Shown here piece by piece: positions 24,172 to 32,495 of a stretch of DNA of 35,979 bases. The translations under genes and the position numbers were made by a program. The stretch's first letter is position 1. The number at the start of each line of letters is the position of its first letter. The stretch spans positions 1 through 35,979 of the forward strand of contig JANYAN010000355.1 in NCBI GenBank assembly GCA_025361305.1. Direction: 5' to 3'. The notes beneath the pieces are model-generated. The model saw only the letters and a list, made by a program, of their open reading frames with translations. It was not told the DNA's origin and made no database searches. This DNA is from Burkholderiales bacterium. Lineage in GTDB: Bacteria; Pseudomonadota; Gammaproteobacteria; Burkholderiales; Burkholderiaceae_C.

Positions 24172-25041
24172 TCAGACCCTCGCCACATGGACTTTGCCGA
24201 ACAGTCCCGACGGCCGCACCACCAGCACGCCGACGATGAGCACCAGCGCCACCGTGAGCTTGAGCTCAGTGCCCAGGTACATGCCCACGACGTTTTCGAG
24301 CACGCCGACAATGAAGCCGCCCAGCACGGCACCACCGGGGCTGTCGATGCCGCCCAGCAATGCGCCGGCGAAGGCATAGAGCAGGATGCCTCCCATCATG
24401 TTGGGCTCCAGGAACACCACCGGCGCCACCATGATCCCGGCCACCGTGCCGATCGCCGAGGCCAGCCCCCAGCCCAGCGCGAGCATCCAGCCCACGCGCA
24501 CCCCTACGAGCCGGCTGGAGACCGGGTTCTGCGCCGCGGCCCGCATGGCCAGGCCGAGCGGCGTGAAGCGAAAGAAAACGAAAACCAGCAACAGCACGAC
24601 CAGCGTCACACCGGTTGAGCCCAGTTCGTGCGAAGACACGTACGAATTGCCGAACAGCGGCTGCTCGGGGAATGGGCTGGGGAAAGGCTTGATCGTATAG
24701 GTGTAGATCCAGCCGGCCAGACTGTTGAAGATCACCAGTAGGCCAATGAACACGATGACCAGTGACAGCACGGGTGAGTTCTCGACTGGCTGGACCACCA
24801 CCCTTTCGAGCACCACGCCTCCGACAAAGGCGATGGCCACCGTGAGGAAGAAAGCCACCCAGTAGGGCACACCGGCCTGGATCATGGTCCAGGCCAGGTA
24901 GGTGGCGAACATCGCGATCTCGCCCTGGGCGAAATTCACCAGGTGGGTGGCCTGGTAGATCATCACCAACGCCAGCGCGACGCTGGCGTAGATGCCACCG
25001 GTAGCCAGGCCAGAGAGGATTTGGTGCAGCAGCAGGTCCAT
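24172..25041 (-). CDS. LivH-type ABC permease
   Basis: The 289-aa permease has about eight helices. LivH marks are LSGLATGGIYASVALALVMI at the N-terminus, THLVNFAQGEIAMFATYLAW, and LAMRAAAQNPVSSRLVGVRV (the coupling segment). The C-terminal half has GGIDSPGGAVLGGFIVGVLE. It sits between livF and livM types, 13 bp and 3 bp away respectively, in one operon. Confidence 0.95.
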   Translation of the reverse strand: MDLLLHQILSGLATGGIYASVALALVMIYQATHLVNFAQGEIAMFATYLAWTMIQAGVPYWVAFFLTVAIAFVGGVVLERVVVQPVENSPVLSLVIVFIGLLVIFNSLAGWIYTYTIKPFPSPFPEQPLFGNSYVSSHELGSTGVTLVVLLLVFVFFRFTPLGLAMRAAAQNPVSSRLVGVRVGWMLALGWGLASAIGTVAGIMVAPVVFLEPNMMGGILLYAFAGALLGGIDSPGGAVLGGFIVGVLENVVGMYLGTELKLTVALVLIVGVLVVRPSGLFGKVHVARV

Positions 25042-25054
25042 TTGCGCGAGGGCC

Positions 25055-25771
25055 TCAGTAGCCCAGATACGAGCGGCGCACCGCCTCGTCGTTGCGGATC
25101 GATTCGGCGGTGCCGGAAACCACCACGCGGCCGGTCTCCAGCAGGTAGGCGTGGTCCGCCAGCTTGAGCGCCAGCGAAGCGTTCTGCTCGACCAGCAGCA
25201 TGCTGATGCCGTCGCGCTGATTGATGGTGCGGAAGATCTCGAAAAGTTCGCGCACGATCAGGGGCGCCAGGCCGAACGAAGGCTCGTCCAGCAGCAACAG
25301 TCGCGGCTTGAGCATCAGCGCGCGAGAGACGGCCAGCATCTGCTGCTCACCGCCCGACAGCGTGCCGGCCTGCTGGCGCCGGCGCTGCTTCAGGATCGGA
25401 AAATAGCCAAAGACCCGCTCGTAATCGTCCTGCACCTGCGCCTTGTCGCTGCGGGTATAGGCGCCCACGCGCAGGTTTTCGTCCACCGTGAAATTCAGGA
25501 AAGTGCCGCGGCCGTCGGGTACGTGGGCCACGCCCATGCGCACGATGGCCTCGGTCGCCTTGTCCTCGATGCGCTCGCCGTCAAGCAGGATTTCGCCCTG
25601 GGTCCTGACCATGCCACAGACCGCGCGCAAGGTGGTGGTCTTGCCAGCGCCGTTGGCGCCCAGGATGGTGGTGATGCCGCCTTTGCGCACTTCGAAATCC
25701 ATTCCGTGCAGCACGCGGGTGTTGCCGTATTGGGCGTGCAACCCCGTCACCTTGAGCAAAACATCTGTCAT
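25055..25771 (-). CDS. LivF-type ABC ATPase
   Basis: The 238-aa ATPase has Walker A (LGANGAGKTTTLRAVCG), the signature (LSGGEQQMLAVSRALM), Walker B (LLLLDEPSFGLAP) and the switch His replaced by Gln in LLVEQNASL, which is normal for LivF. It energises uptake through the LivHM-type channel. Its start overlaps the livG-type stop by 4 nt. Confidence 0.95.
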   Translation of the reverse strand: MTDVLLKVTGLHAQYGNTRVLHGMDFEVRKGGITTILGANGAGKTTTLRAVCGMVRTQGEILLDGERIEDKATEAIVRMGVAHVPDGRGTFLNFTVDENLRVGAYTRSDKAQVQDDYERVFGYFPILKQRRRQQAGTLSGGEQQMLAVSRALMLKPRLLLLDEPSFGLAPLIVRELFEIFRTINQRDGISMLLVEQNASLALKLADHAYLLETGRVVVSGTAESIRNDEAVRRSYLGY

Positions 25772-26547
25772 TGCTCAACACCCAGGTAGGCGCGGATCAC
25801 GTCGTGATTGCTCTGCACCTCGGCCGGCGTGCCGTCGGCGATCTTGCGGCCGAAGTCCAGCGCGATCACCTGGTCGGAAACGCGCATGACCAGATTCATG
25901 TGGTGCTCCACCAGCAGGATGGTGAGATTGAGCTGGTCCCGAATGCGCCGAATCAGCAGGCGCAGCCCCTCCACTTCCTCGTGATTCAGGCCCCCGGCCG
26001 GCTCATCCAGCAGCAGCAGCTTGGGCTGGCTCACCAGCGCCCGCGCCAGCTCGACGCGCTTTTGCGTGCCGAACGGCAGGTCCATCACTGCGATGTCACG
26101 CACGGCACGCAAATCGAGCAGGTCGATCACCTGGTCGGCATGGTCGCCCAGGCGCAGTTCTTCGCGGCGCACATGCGGCAGGCGCAGCGCGCTCGAAAGG
26201 AACCCGCTCGAGGTGCGGCAATGCCCGCCCAGCATGACGTTCTGGCGCACGCTCATCGTGCGGAACAGCGCCAGGTTCTGGAACGTGCGCCCTATGCCCA
26301 GCGCGGCAATGCCATGCGCCGGCGTGTCCGTCAGCGGCCTGCCTTCGAACAGGATCCGGCCTTCGCTGAAACCATACAGGCGCGACAGGCAATTGAAAAG
26401 CGTGGTCTTGCCCGCCCCATTGGGGCCGATGAGGCCGGCTATGCTGCCGCGCGCGACCGAAAACGACACATTGTCCAGCGCCGTGATGCCGCCGAAGCGC
26501 ACGGTGACACCCTCGATGTCGAGCAAGGCTGTTGTTGGCGTTGGCAT
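25768..26547 (-). CDS. LivG-type ABC ATPase
   Basis: The 259-aa ATPase has Walker A (LIGPNGAGKTTLFNCLSR), the LivG-type signature region (MDLPFGTQKRVELARALV), Walker B (LLLLDEPAGGLN) and the switch His in LLVEHHMNLVM. It is the first gene of the five-gene importer operon (G-F-H-M-K order). The promoter should lie in the 121-bp gap to the divergent flavodoxin-like gene; I see no clear regulator site there. Confidence 0.95.
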   Translation of the reverse strand: MPTPTTALLDIEGVTVRFGGITALDNVSFSVARGSIAGLIGPNGAGKTTLFNCLSRLYGFSEGRILFEGRPLTDTPAHGIAALGIGRTFQNLALFRTMSVRQNVMLGGHCRTSSGFLSSALRLPHVRREELRLGDHADQVIDLLDLRAVRDIAVMDLPFGTQKRVELARALVSQPKLLLLDEPAGGLNHEEVEGLRLLIRRIRDQLNLTILLVEHHMNLVMRVSDQVIALDFGRKIADGTPAEVQSNHDVIRAYLGVEQ

Positions 26548-26668
26548 GTGGTTTTGAATGGCTCCTGGCGTACCGGTGCCCGTTTATCACGCCGCCGCCG
26601 TTTGCCACCAAGGGTAGAAACCCGAGAGCGGCTAACGGTTGGGCGTTATCCTGCGGTTGGCAATCCCG

Positions 26669-27187
26669 ATGGCTGGCACCGTGCAATCCCCCGACACCCG
26701 AACCCTGCTGATCGTCTATCACTCGCTGACGGGCGGCACGCTGCAGATGGCGCACGCGGCGGCCAAAGGGGCGGGCAAGACGCCCGGGCTGCTTGTGCGG
26801 ATGCTGCGCGCTGTCGATGCAAGCCCCGACGACGTTCTTGCGGCGCAGGGCTACCTTTTCGCCACGCCGGAAAATCTGGCTGCGATCTCGGGTTTGATGA
26901 AGGATTTCTTTGATCGCACCTACTACCCTGCACTGGAACGAATCAACGGCCGACCCTATGCGACCCTGATCTGCGCGGGCAGCGACGGCGCCAATGCGGC
27001 ACGCCAGATCGAGCGCATAGCGACGGGCTGGCGTCTGCGGCAGGTCGCGCCAACCCTGATCGTGTGCACCCACGCGCAGACGCCCGAGGCGATCCTGGCG
27101 CCAAAGACGATCCAGCCGTCCGACCTTGCGGCCTGCGAGGATCTTGGCGAAGCGATCGGCACCGGGCTGGTATTGGGCGTCTTCTGA
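26669..27187 (+). CDS. flavodoxin-like / NAD(P)H-dependent oxidoreductase-like protein
   Basis: The gene gives 172 aa from the ATG at 26669; an upstream in-frame start would add 10 residues. The first strand and phosphate loop LLIVYHSLTGGTLQMAHAA match the FMN-binding S/TxTGxT pattern of flavodoxin-fold proteins. GYLFATPENLAAISGLMKDF resembles the second FMN loop of NADPH-dependent FMN reductases. The C-terminal half is short. It is probably a cytoplasmic FMN protein in electron transfer or quinone reduction; the partner is unknown. It lies 34 bp before the DapA-family gene and may be co-transcribed with it. Confidence 0.82.
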   Translation: MAGTVQSPDTRTLLIVYHSLTGGTLQMAHAAAKGAGKTPGLLVRMLRAVDASPDDVLAAQGYLFATPENLAAISGLMKDFFDRTYYPALERINGRPYATLICAGSDGANAARQIERIATGWRLRQVAPTLIVCTHAQTPEAILAPKTIQPSDLAACEDLGEAIGTGLVLGVF

Positions 27188-27221
27188 CGCGCGGTAAAGT
27201 AGCTACCCACCTGGAGGCCCC

Positions 27222-28154
27222 ATGCTGCTCAATTCCGATGCCAAGGGCGTATGCGTGATCGCGCCGACGCCGTTTCTGGACGACGGCGCGATCGATTCGT
27301 CGTCGATCGACCGGATGACCGATTTCTTCGTCGAAGCCGGCGCCACGGGCATCACGGTGCTGGGCCAATTGGGCGAGGCGCCCAAGCTGGAGCACGGCGA
27401 AGCGGTCGCCGTGGCCCGCCAGGTGATCCGGCGGGCAGCACGCCTTCCCGTGGTGGTGGGTGTGTCCGCACCAGGCTTTGCCGCAATGCGCGCCCTGACG
27501 CAGGAGGTGATGGCTGACGGCGCGGCAGGTGTGATGATCGCGCCACCTAACACGCTTCGCACCGACGACCAGATCGCCGGCTACTACCAGCAGGCGGTGC
27601 AGGCCATCGGCGGCGATGTGCCCTTCGTGATCCAGGACTACCCGCTGACCTTCACCGTGCAGATGACACCGGGCGTGATCCGGCGCATCGTCAATGACAA
27701 CCCGTCTTGCGTCATGCTCAAGCACGAAGACTGGCCGGGCCTGGAAAAGATCTCGAAGTTGCGCGGCTTCGAGAAGGACGGCACCATGCGCCGCATCTCC
27801 ATACTTTGCGGCAACAACGGACTGTTCCTGGACTTCGAGATGGAGCGCGGTGCCGACGGCGCCATGACCGGCTATTGCTTCCCCGACATGCTGTGCGACG
27901 TGGTGCGACTGTCATCAGGGGGCCGACGCGACGAGGCGCACGACCTGTTCGATGCCCACCTGCCGCTGATCCGCTACGAGCAGCAGCCTGGCGCCGGCCT
28001 GGCCGTGCGCAAGTACGTGATGATGCGCCGCGGCATCATCACGTCGGCCGCCCAGCGCAAGCCGGCGGCGGCGATGTCGGCGACGGCTCGCGGCGAGGTC
28101 GACTATCTGCTTGCGCGGCTGGCGCAGCACGACAAGCGGGCCTTGCTGGCCTGA
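27222..28154 (+). CDS. DapA-family (dihydrodipicolinate synthase-like) aldolase/lyase
   Basis: The 310-aa TIM-barrel protein belongs to the DHDPS/NAL superfamily. The Schiff-base Lys is in CVMLKHEDWPG. The GxxGE substrate loop reads LGQLGEAPKLE, and the usual catalytic Tyr region reads VIQDYPLTF. Proteins of this group cleave or form C-C bonds of pyruvate-type or hydroxy-keto acids; the altered loops argue against lysine biosynthesis. A GGAGG site precedes the ATG. The signal-less binding-fold protein follows 29 bp downstream. A catabolic aldolase or hydratase-aldolase role is likely; the substrate is unknown. Confidence 0.9.
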   Translation: MLLNSDAKGVCVIAPTPFLDDGAIDSSSIDRMTDFFVEAGATGITVLGQLGEAPKLEHGEAVAVARQVIRRAARLPVVVGVSAPGFAAMRALTQEVMADGAAGVMIAPPNTLRTDDQIAGYYQQAVQAIGGDVPFVIQDYPLTFTVQMTPGVIRRIVNDNPSCVMLKHEDWPGLEKISKLRGFEKDGTMRRISILCGNNGLFLDFEMERGADGAMTGYCFPDMLCDVVRLSSGGRRDEAHDLFDAHLPLIRYEQQPGAGLAVRKYVMMRRGIITSAAQRKPAAAMSATARGEVDYLLARLAQHDKRALLA

Positions 28155-28183
28155 CCCTATTCAACCCTTCAGCGAAGCCCCCC

Positions 28184-28915
28184 ATGAATCTTGATCCGAA
28201 CCTGGTGAAGGAATTCACCCCCACTGGCAAACTGCGCGCCTCGCTCAACCTGGGCAACCCGGTGCTGGCGCACAGCCGCACCTCGACCGAGCGGCCCGCC
28301 GGCGTGTCCATCGACATGGCACGGCAATTCGCCAACTACCTGGGCGCTGAGGTGGAGCTGATCGAATTCGAAACCGCCGGCAAGTCGGTCGACGCCCTGA
28401 CGCGCGAAAACGCCGATATCGGCTTCATGGCAATCGATCCGCTGCGTGCGGCCGGCATCCACTTCACACCGCCGTACGTCCAGATCGAGGGTTGTTACCT
28501 GGTGGCCAGCGATTCACCGATCCGCAGCAATGAGGACGTCGACCGCCCGGGCATCCAGGTGGTGGTGGGTAACGCCAGCGCCTACGAACTTTATCTTTCC
28601 CGCACGCTGCAGCATGCCAGCCTGGTCAAGGTGCCGACATCGGAGGCCGTGGTCGACGCGATGCTGGAAGGCAAGCTGCCGGTGGCTGCGGGCGTGCGCC
28701 AGCAGATGGAGGCAGACGTCGTGCGCATCGGCGGCCTGCGGCTGCTGCCGGAGCGCTTCATGGTGATCAACCAGGCGATGGCCATGCCGCGCCACCGCAG
28801 CGCGGCCGCGCATGCGATGCTGGACGACTTTGTCCAGCGCCTGAAGGCATCGGGCTTCGTTGCACAGGCGCTGGCCAGGCACGGCATCGCTGGCGCGAAG
28901 GTGGCGCCTTCCTGA
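28184..28915 (+). CDS. SBP_bac_3-fold protein without signal peptide
   Basis: The gene gives 243 aa from the ATG at 28184 (MNLDPNLVKEFTPTGKLRAS). The ORF track begins inside the DapA-like gene in another frame, so no upstream signal sequence exists. The type-II binding fold is recognisable by GVSIDMARQFANYLGAEVEL, ADIGFMAIDPLRAAGIHFTP and YLVASDSPIRSNEDVDRPGI. Normally such proteins are periplasmic receptors for amino acids; this one should stay in the cytoplasm. Related signal-less or secreted members include enzymes such as cyclohexadienyl dehydratase. No cognate permease lies next to it. It could be a sensor, a chaperone of a metabolite, or a lyase working with the aldolase (inference). 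Confidence 0.85.
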   Translation: MNLDPNLVKEFTPTGKLRASLNLGNPVLAHSRTSTERPAGVSIDMARQFANYLGAEVELIEFETAGKSVDALTRENADIGFMAIDPLRAAGIHFTPPYVQIEGCYLVASDSPIRSNEDVDRPGIQVVVGNASAYELYLSRTLQHASLVKVPTSEAVVDAMLEGKLPVAAGVRQQMEADVVRIGGLRLLPERFMVINQAMAMPRHRSAAAHAMLDDFVQRLKASGFVAQALARHGIAGAKVAPS

Positions 28916-28937
28916 GGCTGCAGCGAACCACCGCCGG

Positions 28938-28954
28938 CTGGCACGAGCCTTGCG
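28938..28954 (+). promoter_or_regulatory. sigma-54 (RpoN) promoter, -24/-12 type
   Basis: CTGGCACGAGCCTTGCG matches the YTGGCACGrNNNTTGCW consensus at all but the last base. The invariant GG and GC are separated by exactly 10 nt. It lies about 50 bp upstream of the creatininase-family start, with transcription expected near 28965. This places the following six-gene operon under RpoN, usually with an enhancer-binding protein such as NtrC. No clear enhancer site was found upstream. Confidence 0.7.
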
Positions 28955-29000
28955 TAATCGGTACTACCATAGGCACTTGATGTCCTGAAAGGCGTTCGCC

Positions 29001-29855
29001 ATGATGCACGGCTTCATTCCACCGCACCGCTTCCTGCCCTACCTGAGCTGGACCGCCATCGACGCGCTGCCGGATCGCGAGAACACCGTGATCGTGCTGC
29101 CGGTAGGCGCGATCGAGCAGCACGGGCCTCACCTGCCCTGTTCCGTGGACACGGTGATCTCGTCTGGGGTCATGGGCAAGGCGCTGGAGAAGCTGCCGGT
29201 CGACGTTCGAGCCTTCGGGCTGGCGCCGATCACCTACGGCAAGTCTGACGAACACCTGCACTTCCCGGGCACCATGACGTTGACCGGGCCCACCCTGCTG
29301 GCCATGGTCACGGAAATCGGCGAGTCGGTGTATCGGGCAGGGTTTCGCAAGCTCCTGCTGGCCAACGGCCATGGCGGACAGCCCCAGGTGATGGAAATGG
29401 CCGCGCGCGAGCTGCGCGTGCGCCACGGCGACTACGTGATCGTGCCCTTCCATGTCTCGCGCGTGGCCAATTCGTCGGGCAAGTACATCTCGGACCGGGA
29501 AAAGCGCCAGGCCATGCACGCCGGCCATTCCGAGACCGCCCTGATGCTGGCCCTGGCGCCCGACACGGTGCATATGGAGCGCGCTGTTGCCAATTTCCCA
29601 CCCGAATTTCCTTCGAAGATCCTGTCGGGCGACGGCCGCCCCGCTTGCGCCTGGACGGCCCGCGACTTCGGCCCCAGCGGGGTGATCGGAGACCCGTTCG
29701 GCGCCACGCGGGAACAGGGACTGGACATCCTGGACACGCTATCGGACAGCTGGGCACAGGCCATCACCGACCTGTTCCACATGAAATGGGTCGTGCGCGA
29801 CGCCGCTTCCTGGGGCCAGGGGCACCAGCAAGGCCATATCGAATCCGCCTCGTGA
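29001..29855 (+). CDS. creatininase-family amidohydrolase
   Basis: The 284-aa protein has the metal-binding set of the creatininase family: Glu and His in GAIEQHGPHLP, Asp in CSVDTVIS, His in LLANGHGGQPQ and Glu in AGHSETALML. Family members open cyclic amides such as creatinine, or hydrolyse formamides (e.g. N-formylamide or 3-dehydro-scyllo-inosose type substrates). True creatininase cannot be claimed from motifs alone. It is the first gene after the sigma-54 promoter. The following genes encode an ABC importer, an FAD oxidoreductase and RidA, so the substrate is probably an imported N-containing ring compound (inference). Confidence 0.92.
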   Translation: MMHGFIPPHRFLPYLSWTAIDALPDRENTVIVLPVGAIEQHGPHLPCSVDTVISSGVMGKALEKLPVDVRAFGLAPITYGKSDEHLHFPGTMTLTGPTLLAMVTEIGESVYRAGFRKLLLANGHGGQPQVMEMAARELRVRHGDYVIVPFHVSRVANSSGKYISDREKRQAMHAGHSETALMLALAPDTVHMERAVANFPPEFPSKILSGDGRPACAWTARDFGPSGVIGDPFGATREQGLDILDTLSDSWAQAITDLFHMKWVVRDAASWGQGHQQGHIESAS

Positions 29856-29896
29856 ATCCACTTCGCAACCGCTGCCACCTTCCTGAAAGGCTCATC

Positions 29897-30880
29897 ATGA
29901 AACCATCGATCGCTCGCACTCTTCTGGCCGCCTCGTTCGGCCTGGCGCTGGCCGCAGGCGCCCAGGCGCAGGAGAAGTTCATCTACATGACCAACTGGTA
30001 TGCCCAGGCCGAGCACGGTGGGTTCTACCAGGCGGTGGCCACCGGCATCTACAAGAAATACGGATTGGATGTCACCGTCAAGATGGGCGGCCCGCAGGTC
30101 AACATCAACCAGCTCATGGCGGCCGGACAGGCCGACTGCATCATGGGCTCAAGCGACCTGTCGATGATGGTTGCGCGCAACAACGGGCTGCCGGTGGTCA
30201 CGGTGGCATCGGTGTTCCAGAAGGACCCGCAGGTCCTGATCGCGCATGACGACGTCAAGGGTTTCGAGGATATGAAGAGCAAGACGATCCTGATTTCGTC
30301 CGCCGCGAACGCCGGCTACTGGCTGTGGCTCAAGAGCAAATACGGCCTGCTGGATTCCCAGACGCGCCCCTACACCTTCAACATCCAGCCTTTCGTGGCC
30401 GACAAGAATGCTGTACAGCAGGGCTACCTGACGTCCGAGCCCTTCGCCATCCAGAAGGCCGGCGTCAAGGCCAATGCCTTTCTGTTCGCCGATCACGGCT
30501 GGCCGTCGTACGCCACCACCATCTCGTGCATGGATGAGACCGTGAAGAGCCGAAGCAAGGCCGTGGCCGCGTTCGTCAGGGGGACGATGGAAGGCTGGAA
30601 GAGCTATCTGGCCGACCCGGCCCCCGCCAACGCGCTGATCAAGAAGGACAACCCCAACATGACCGACGAACAGCTGGCCTACAGCGTGTCCAAGCTCAAG
30701 GAGATGGCCATCATCACCAGCGGCGACGCAGGCAAGCTGGGCATCGGCATGATGAATGAGACACGCATCAAGCAGAACTACGCCTTCCTGGTGGACAACA
30801 AGCTGATCGATCCGGCCAAAGTCTCGATGGCGCAGGCCTACAACTTCGACTTCATCAAGGACGTCAAGGTGATGCCTTGA
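29897..30880 (+). CDS. NMT1/THI5-type ABC substrate-binding protein
   Basis: The gene gives 327 aa from the ATG at 29897, with an AAAGG site; the ORF track starts inside the previous gene. The signal peptide (MKPSIARTLLAASFGLALAA...AQAQ) leads into an NMT1-like fold: YMTNWYAQAEHGGFYQAVAT, GIYKKYGLDVTVKMGGPQVN and MAAGQADCIMGSSD. Such receptors bind pyrimidines, riboflavin- or thiamine-related compounds, sulfonates or nitrate. Its stop overlaps the ATPase start by one base. The ligand is probably the compound processed by the creatininase-type enzyme (inference). Confidence 0.92.
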   Translation: MKPSIARTLLAASFGLALAAGAQAQEKFIYMTNWYAQAEHGGFYQAVATGIYKKYGLDVTVKMGGPQVNINQLMAAGQADCIMGSSDLSMMVARNNGLPVVTVASVFQKDPQVLIAHDDVKGFEDMKSKTILISSAANAGYWLWLKSKYGLLDSQTRPYTFNIQPFVADKNAVQQGYLTSEPFAIQKAGVKANAFLFADHGWPSYATTISCMDETVKSRSKAVAAFVRGTMEGWKSYLADPAPANALIKKDNPNMTDEQLAYSVSKLKEMAIITSGDAGKLGIGMMNETRIKQNYAFLVDNKLIDPAKVSMAQAYNFDFIKDVKVMP

Positions 30881-31689
30881 TGCCGGGCGGTGCCCAGCCA
30901 GACGTTGCCGCGGTCGAGGTCCTGTCCGCGCACAAGACCTACCCCGACGGGACGGTGGCGCTTCAGCCGGTCGACCTGACTGTGCGGGAGGGTGACTTCG
31001 TCACCCTGCTGGGCCCTTCGGGCTGCGGCAAGACTACGCTGCTCAAGATGATCGCCGGCCTGTTGGAGCCCACCGACGGGCGCATCCACCTGTGGCACCG
31101 ACCGATCGCGCAACTTGAGGAAACGCGTCATCAACTGGCGTTCGTGTTCCAGTCCCCCACCCTGATGCCCTGGGCCAGCGTAGCCACCAACGTGCGCCTG
31201 CCACTTGACCTGGCCGGGGTGCCGCGGGCGCAGGCCGACACCCGCGTGGCCGAGGCATTGGACCTGGTCGGTCTGACGAAGTTTGCCGCCGCGTTGCCAC
31301 GCGCGCTATCGGGCGGGATGCAGATGCGCGTGTCGATCGCCCGCAGCCTGGTGGTCCAGCCCACGCTGCTGCTGATGGATGAACCCTTCGGCGCGCTGGA
31401 CGAGATCACGCGCCACAAACTCGACGATGATCTGCTCACCCTTTGGCAGGACAAGAAGCTCACTGTGGTCTTTGTGACCCATTCGATCCACGAGGCGGTG
31501 TTCCTGTCGACCCGCGTCGTGATGATGGCGGCCCGGCCCGGGCGCGTGGTGGACGAAATCACGATCGACGAGCCCTATCCGCGCCATCCCGACTTCATGG
31601 TCACTCCCCGCTTCGCCGTCTACGCCAAGCGATTGCAGGACAGCCTGATGCGCGCCAGCCAGGGCAGTGACGAGGAGACGGTGCAATGA
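30880..31689 (+). CDS. NitT/TauT-type ABC ATPase
   Basis: The gene gives 269 aa from the ATG at 30880 (TGATG overlap with the receptor stop); the ORF-track TTG start adds one residue. Walker A is LLGPSGCGKTTLLKMIAG, the signature is LSGGMQMRVSIARSLV, Walker B is LLLMDEPFGALDEITR, and the switch His is in VVFVTHSIHEAVFLS. All are intact. It belongs to the nitrate/sulfonate/taurine/pyrimidine importer group (SsuB/TauB/ThiZ-like). Its stop overlaps the permease start by 4 nt. Confidence 0.95.
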   Translation: MPGGAQPDVAAVEVLSAHKTYPDGTVALQPVDLTVREGDFVTLLGPSGCGKTTLLKMIAGLLEPTDGRIHLWHRPIAQLEETRHQLAFVFQSPTLMPWASVATNVRLPLDLAGVPRAQADTRVAEALDLVGLTKFAAALPRALSGGMQMRVSIARSLVVQPTLLLMDEPFGALDEITRHKLDDDLLTLWQDKKLTVVFVTHSIHEAVFLSTRVVMMAARPGRVVDEITIDEPYPRHPDFMVTPRFAVYAKRLQDSLMRASQGSDEETVQ

Positions 31690-32495
31690 AGTCAGCCGCG
31701 GCGTCCCGCCGCGATGCCGCGCGCATGCAGCGCGTGCTCTACCCGGCGGTGGTCGCTCTGCTCCTGCTGAGCGGCTGGCAGGCCATGGTCACGGTGCTCA
31801 AGCTCCCGCCGTACCTGGTGCCCTCGCCAGTGCTGATGTTCACGACCCTGGTGACCGACTGGCAGTCGCTGGGCGGCGCCCTGCTGGTCACGCTGAAGAT
31901 CACGCTGCTGTCATTCGGCACGGCCACGCTGGTCGGCGTACTGATTTCCTTCCTGTTCGTGCAGAGCCGGGCCATCGAGACCGCGTTGTTCCCGTATGCG
32001 GTGCTGCTGCAGGTCACGCCGATCGTGGCCATCGCGCCGTTGATCATCATCTGGGTCAAGAACCCCACGGCGTCGCTGGTATTGTGCGCGGCACTGGTGG
32101 CGCTGTTCCCCATCATCTCCAACACGACGCTGGGCCTGCGCAGCATCGACCCCGACCTGCAAAGCCATTTCGCCATGAACCGGGCAACCCGGCTGCAGAC
32201 ACTTGTGCGGCTGCGCATCCCCAGCGCGCTGCCCTACTTCTTCGGCGGCCTTCGCATCTCCAGCGGCCTGGCCCTGATCGGCGCCGTGGTGGCCGAATTC
32301 GTGGCCGGCACGGGCGGCCAGGCGGCCGGCCTGGCTTACCAGATCCTGATGGCCGGCTACCAGCTGAATATCCCGCGCATGTTTGCGGCCCTGCTGCTGA
32401 TTTCGCTGGCAGGGGTCGGCCTGTTCGTGCTGATGGCCTGGCTGACCAAACTGGCACTGGGTTCCTGGCACGCGAGCGAACTTTCACACGAATGA
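31686..32495 (+). CDS. NitT/TauT-type ABC permease
   Basis: The 269-aa protein has about six membrane helices. YLVPSPVLMFTTLVTDW after helix 1 is typical of the SsuC/TauC/ThiX family, and so is the EAA coupling region MNRATRLQTLVRLRIPSALPYFFGGLRIS. It completes the importer with the preceding receptor and ATPase. Its stop and the FAD oxidoreductase start overlap (ATGA), so the catabolic enzymes are translationally coupled to transport. Confidence 0.94.
   Translation: MKSAAASRRDAARMQRVLYPAVVALLLLSGWQAMVTVLKLPPYLVPSPVLMFTTLVTDWQSLGGALLVTLKITLLSFGTATLVGVLISFLFVQSRAIETALFPYAVLLQVTPIVAIAPLIIIWVKNPTASLVLCAALVALFPIISNTTLGLRSIDPDLQSHFAMNRATRLQTLVRLRIPSALPYFFGGLRISSGLALIGAVVAEFVAGTGGQAAGLAYQILMAGYQLNIPRMFAALLLISLAGVGLFVLMAWLTKLALGSWHASELSHE

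Noticed and set aside
29001-29855. Specific assignment as creatininase (creatinine amidohydrolase)
   Set aside because: The family contains several activities with the same metal motifs, and no creatinase or sarcosine oxidase gene is nearby.
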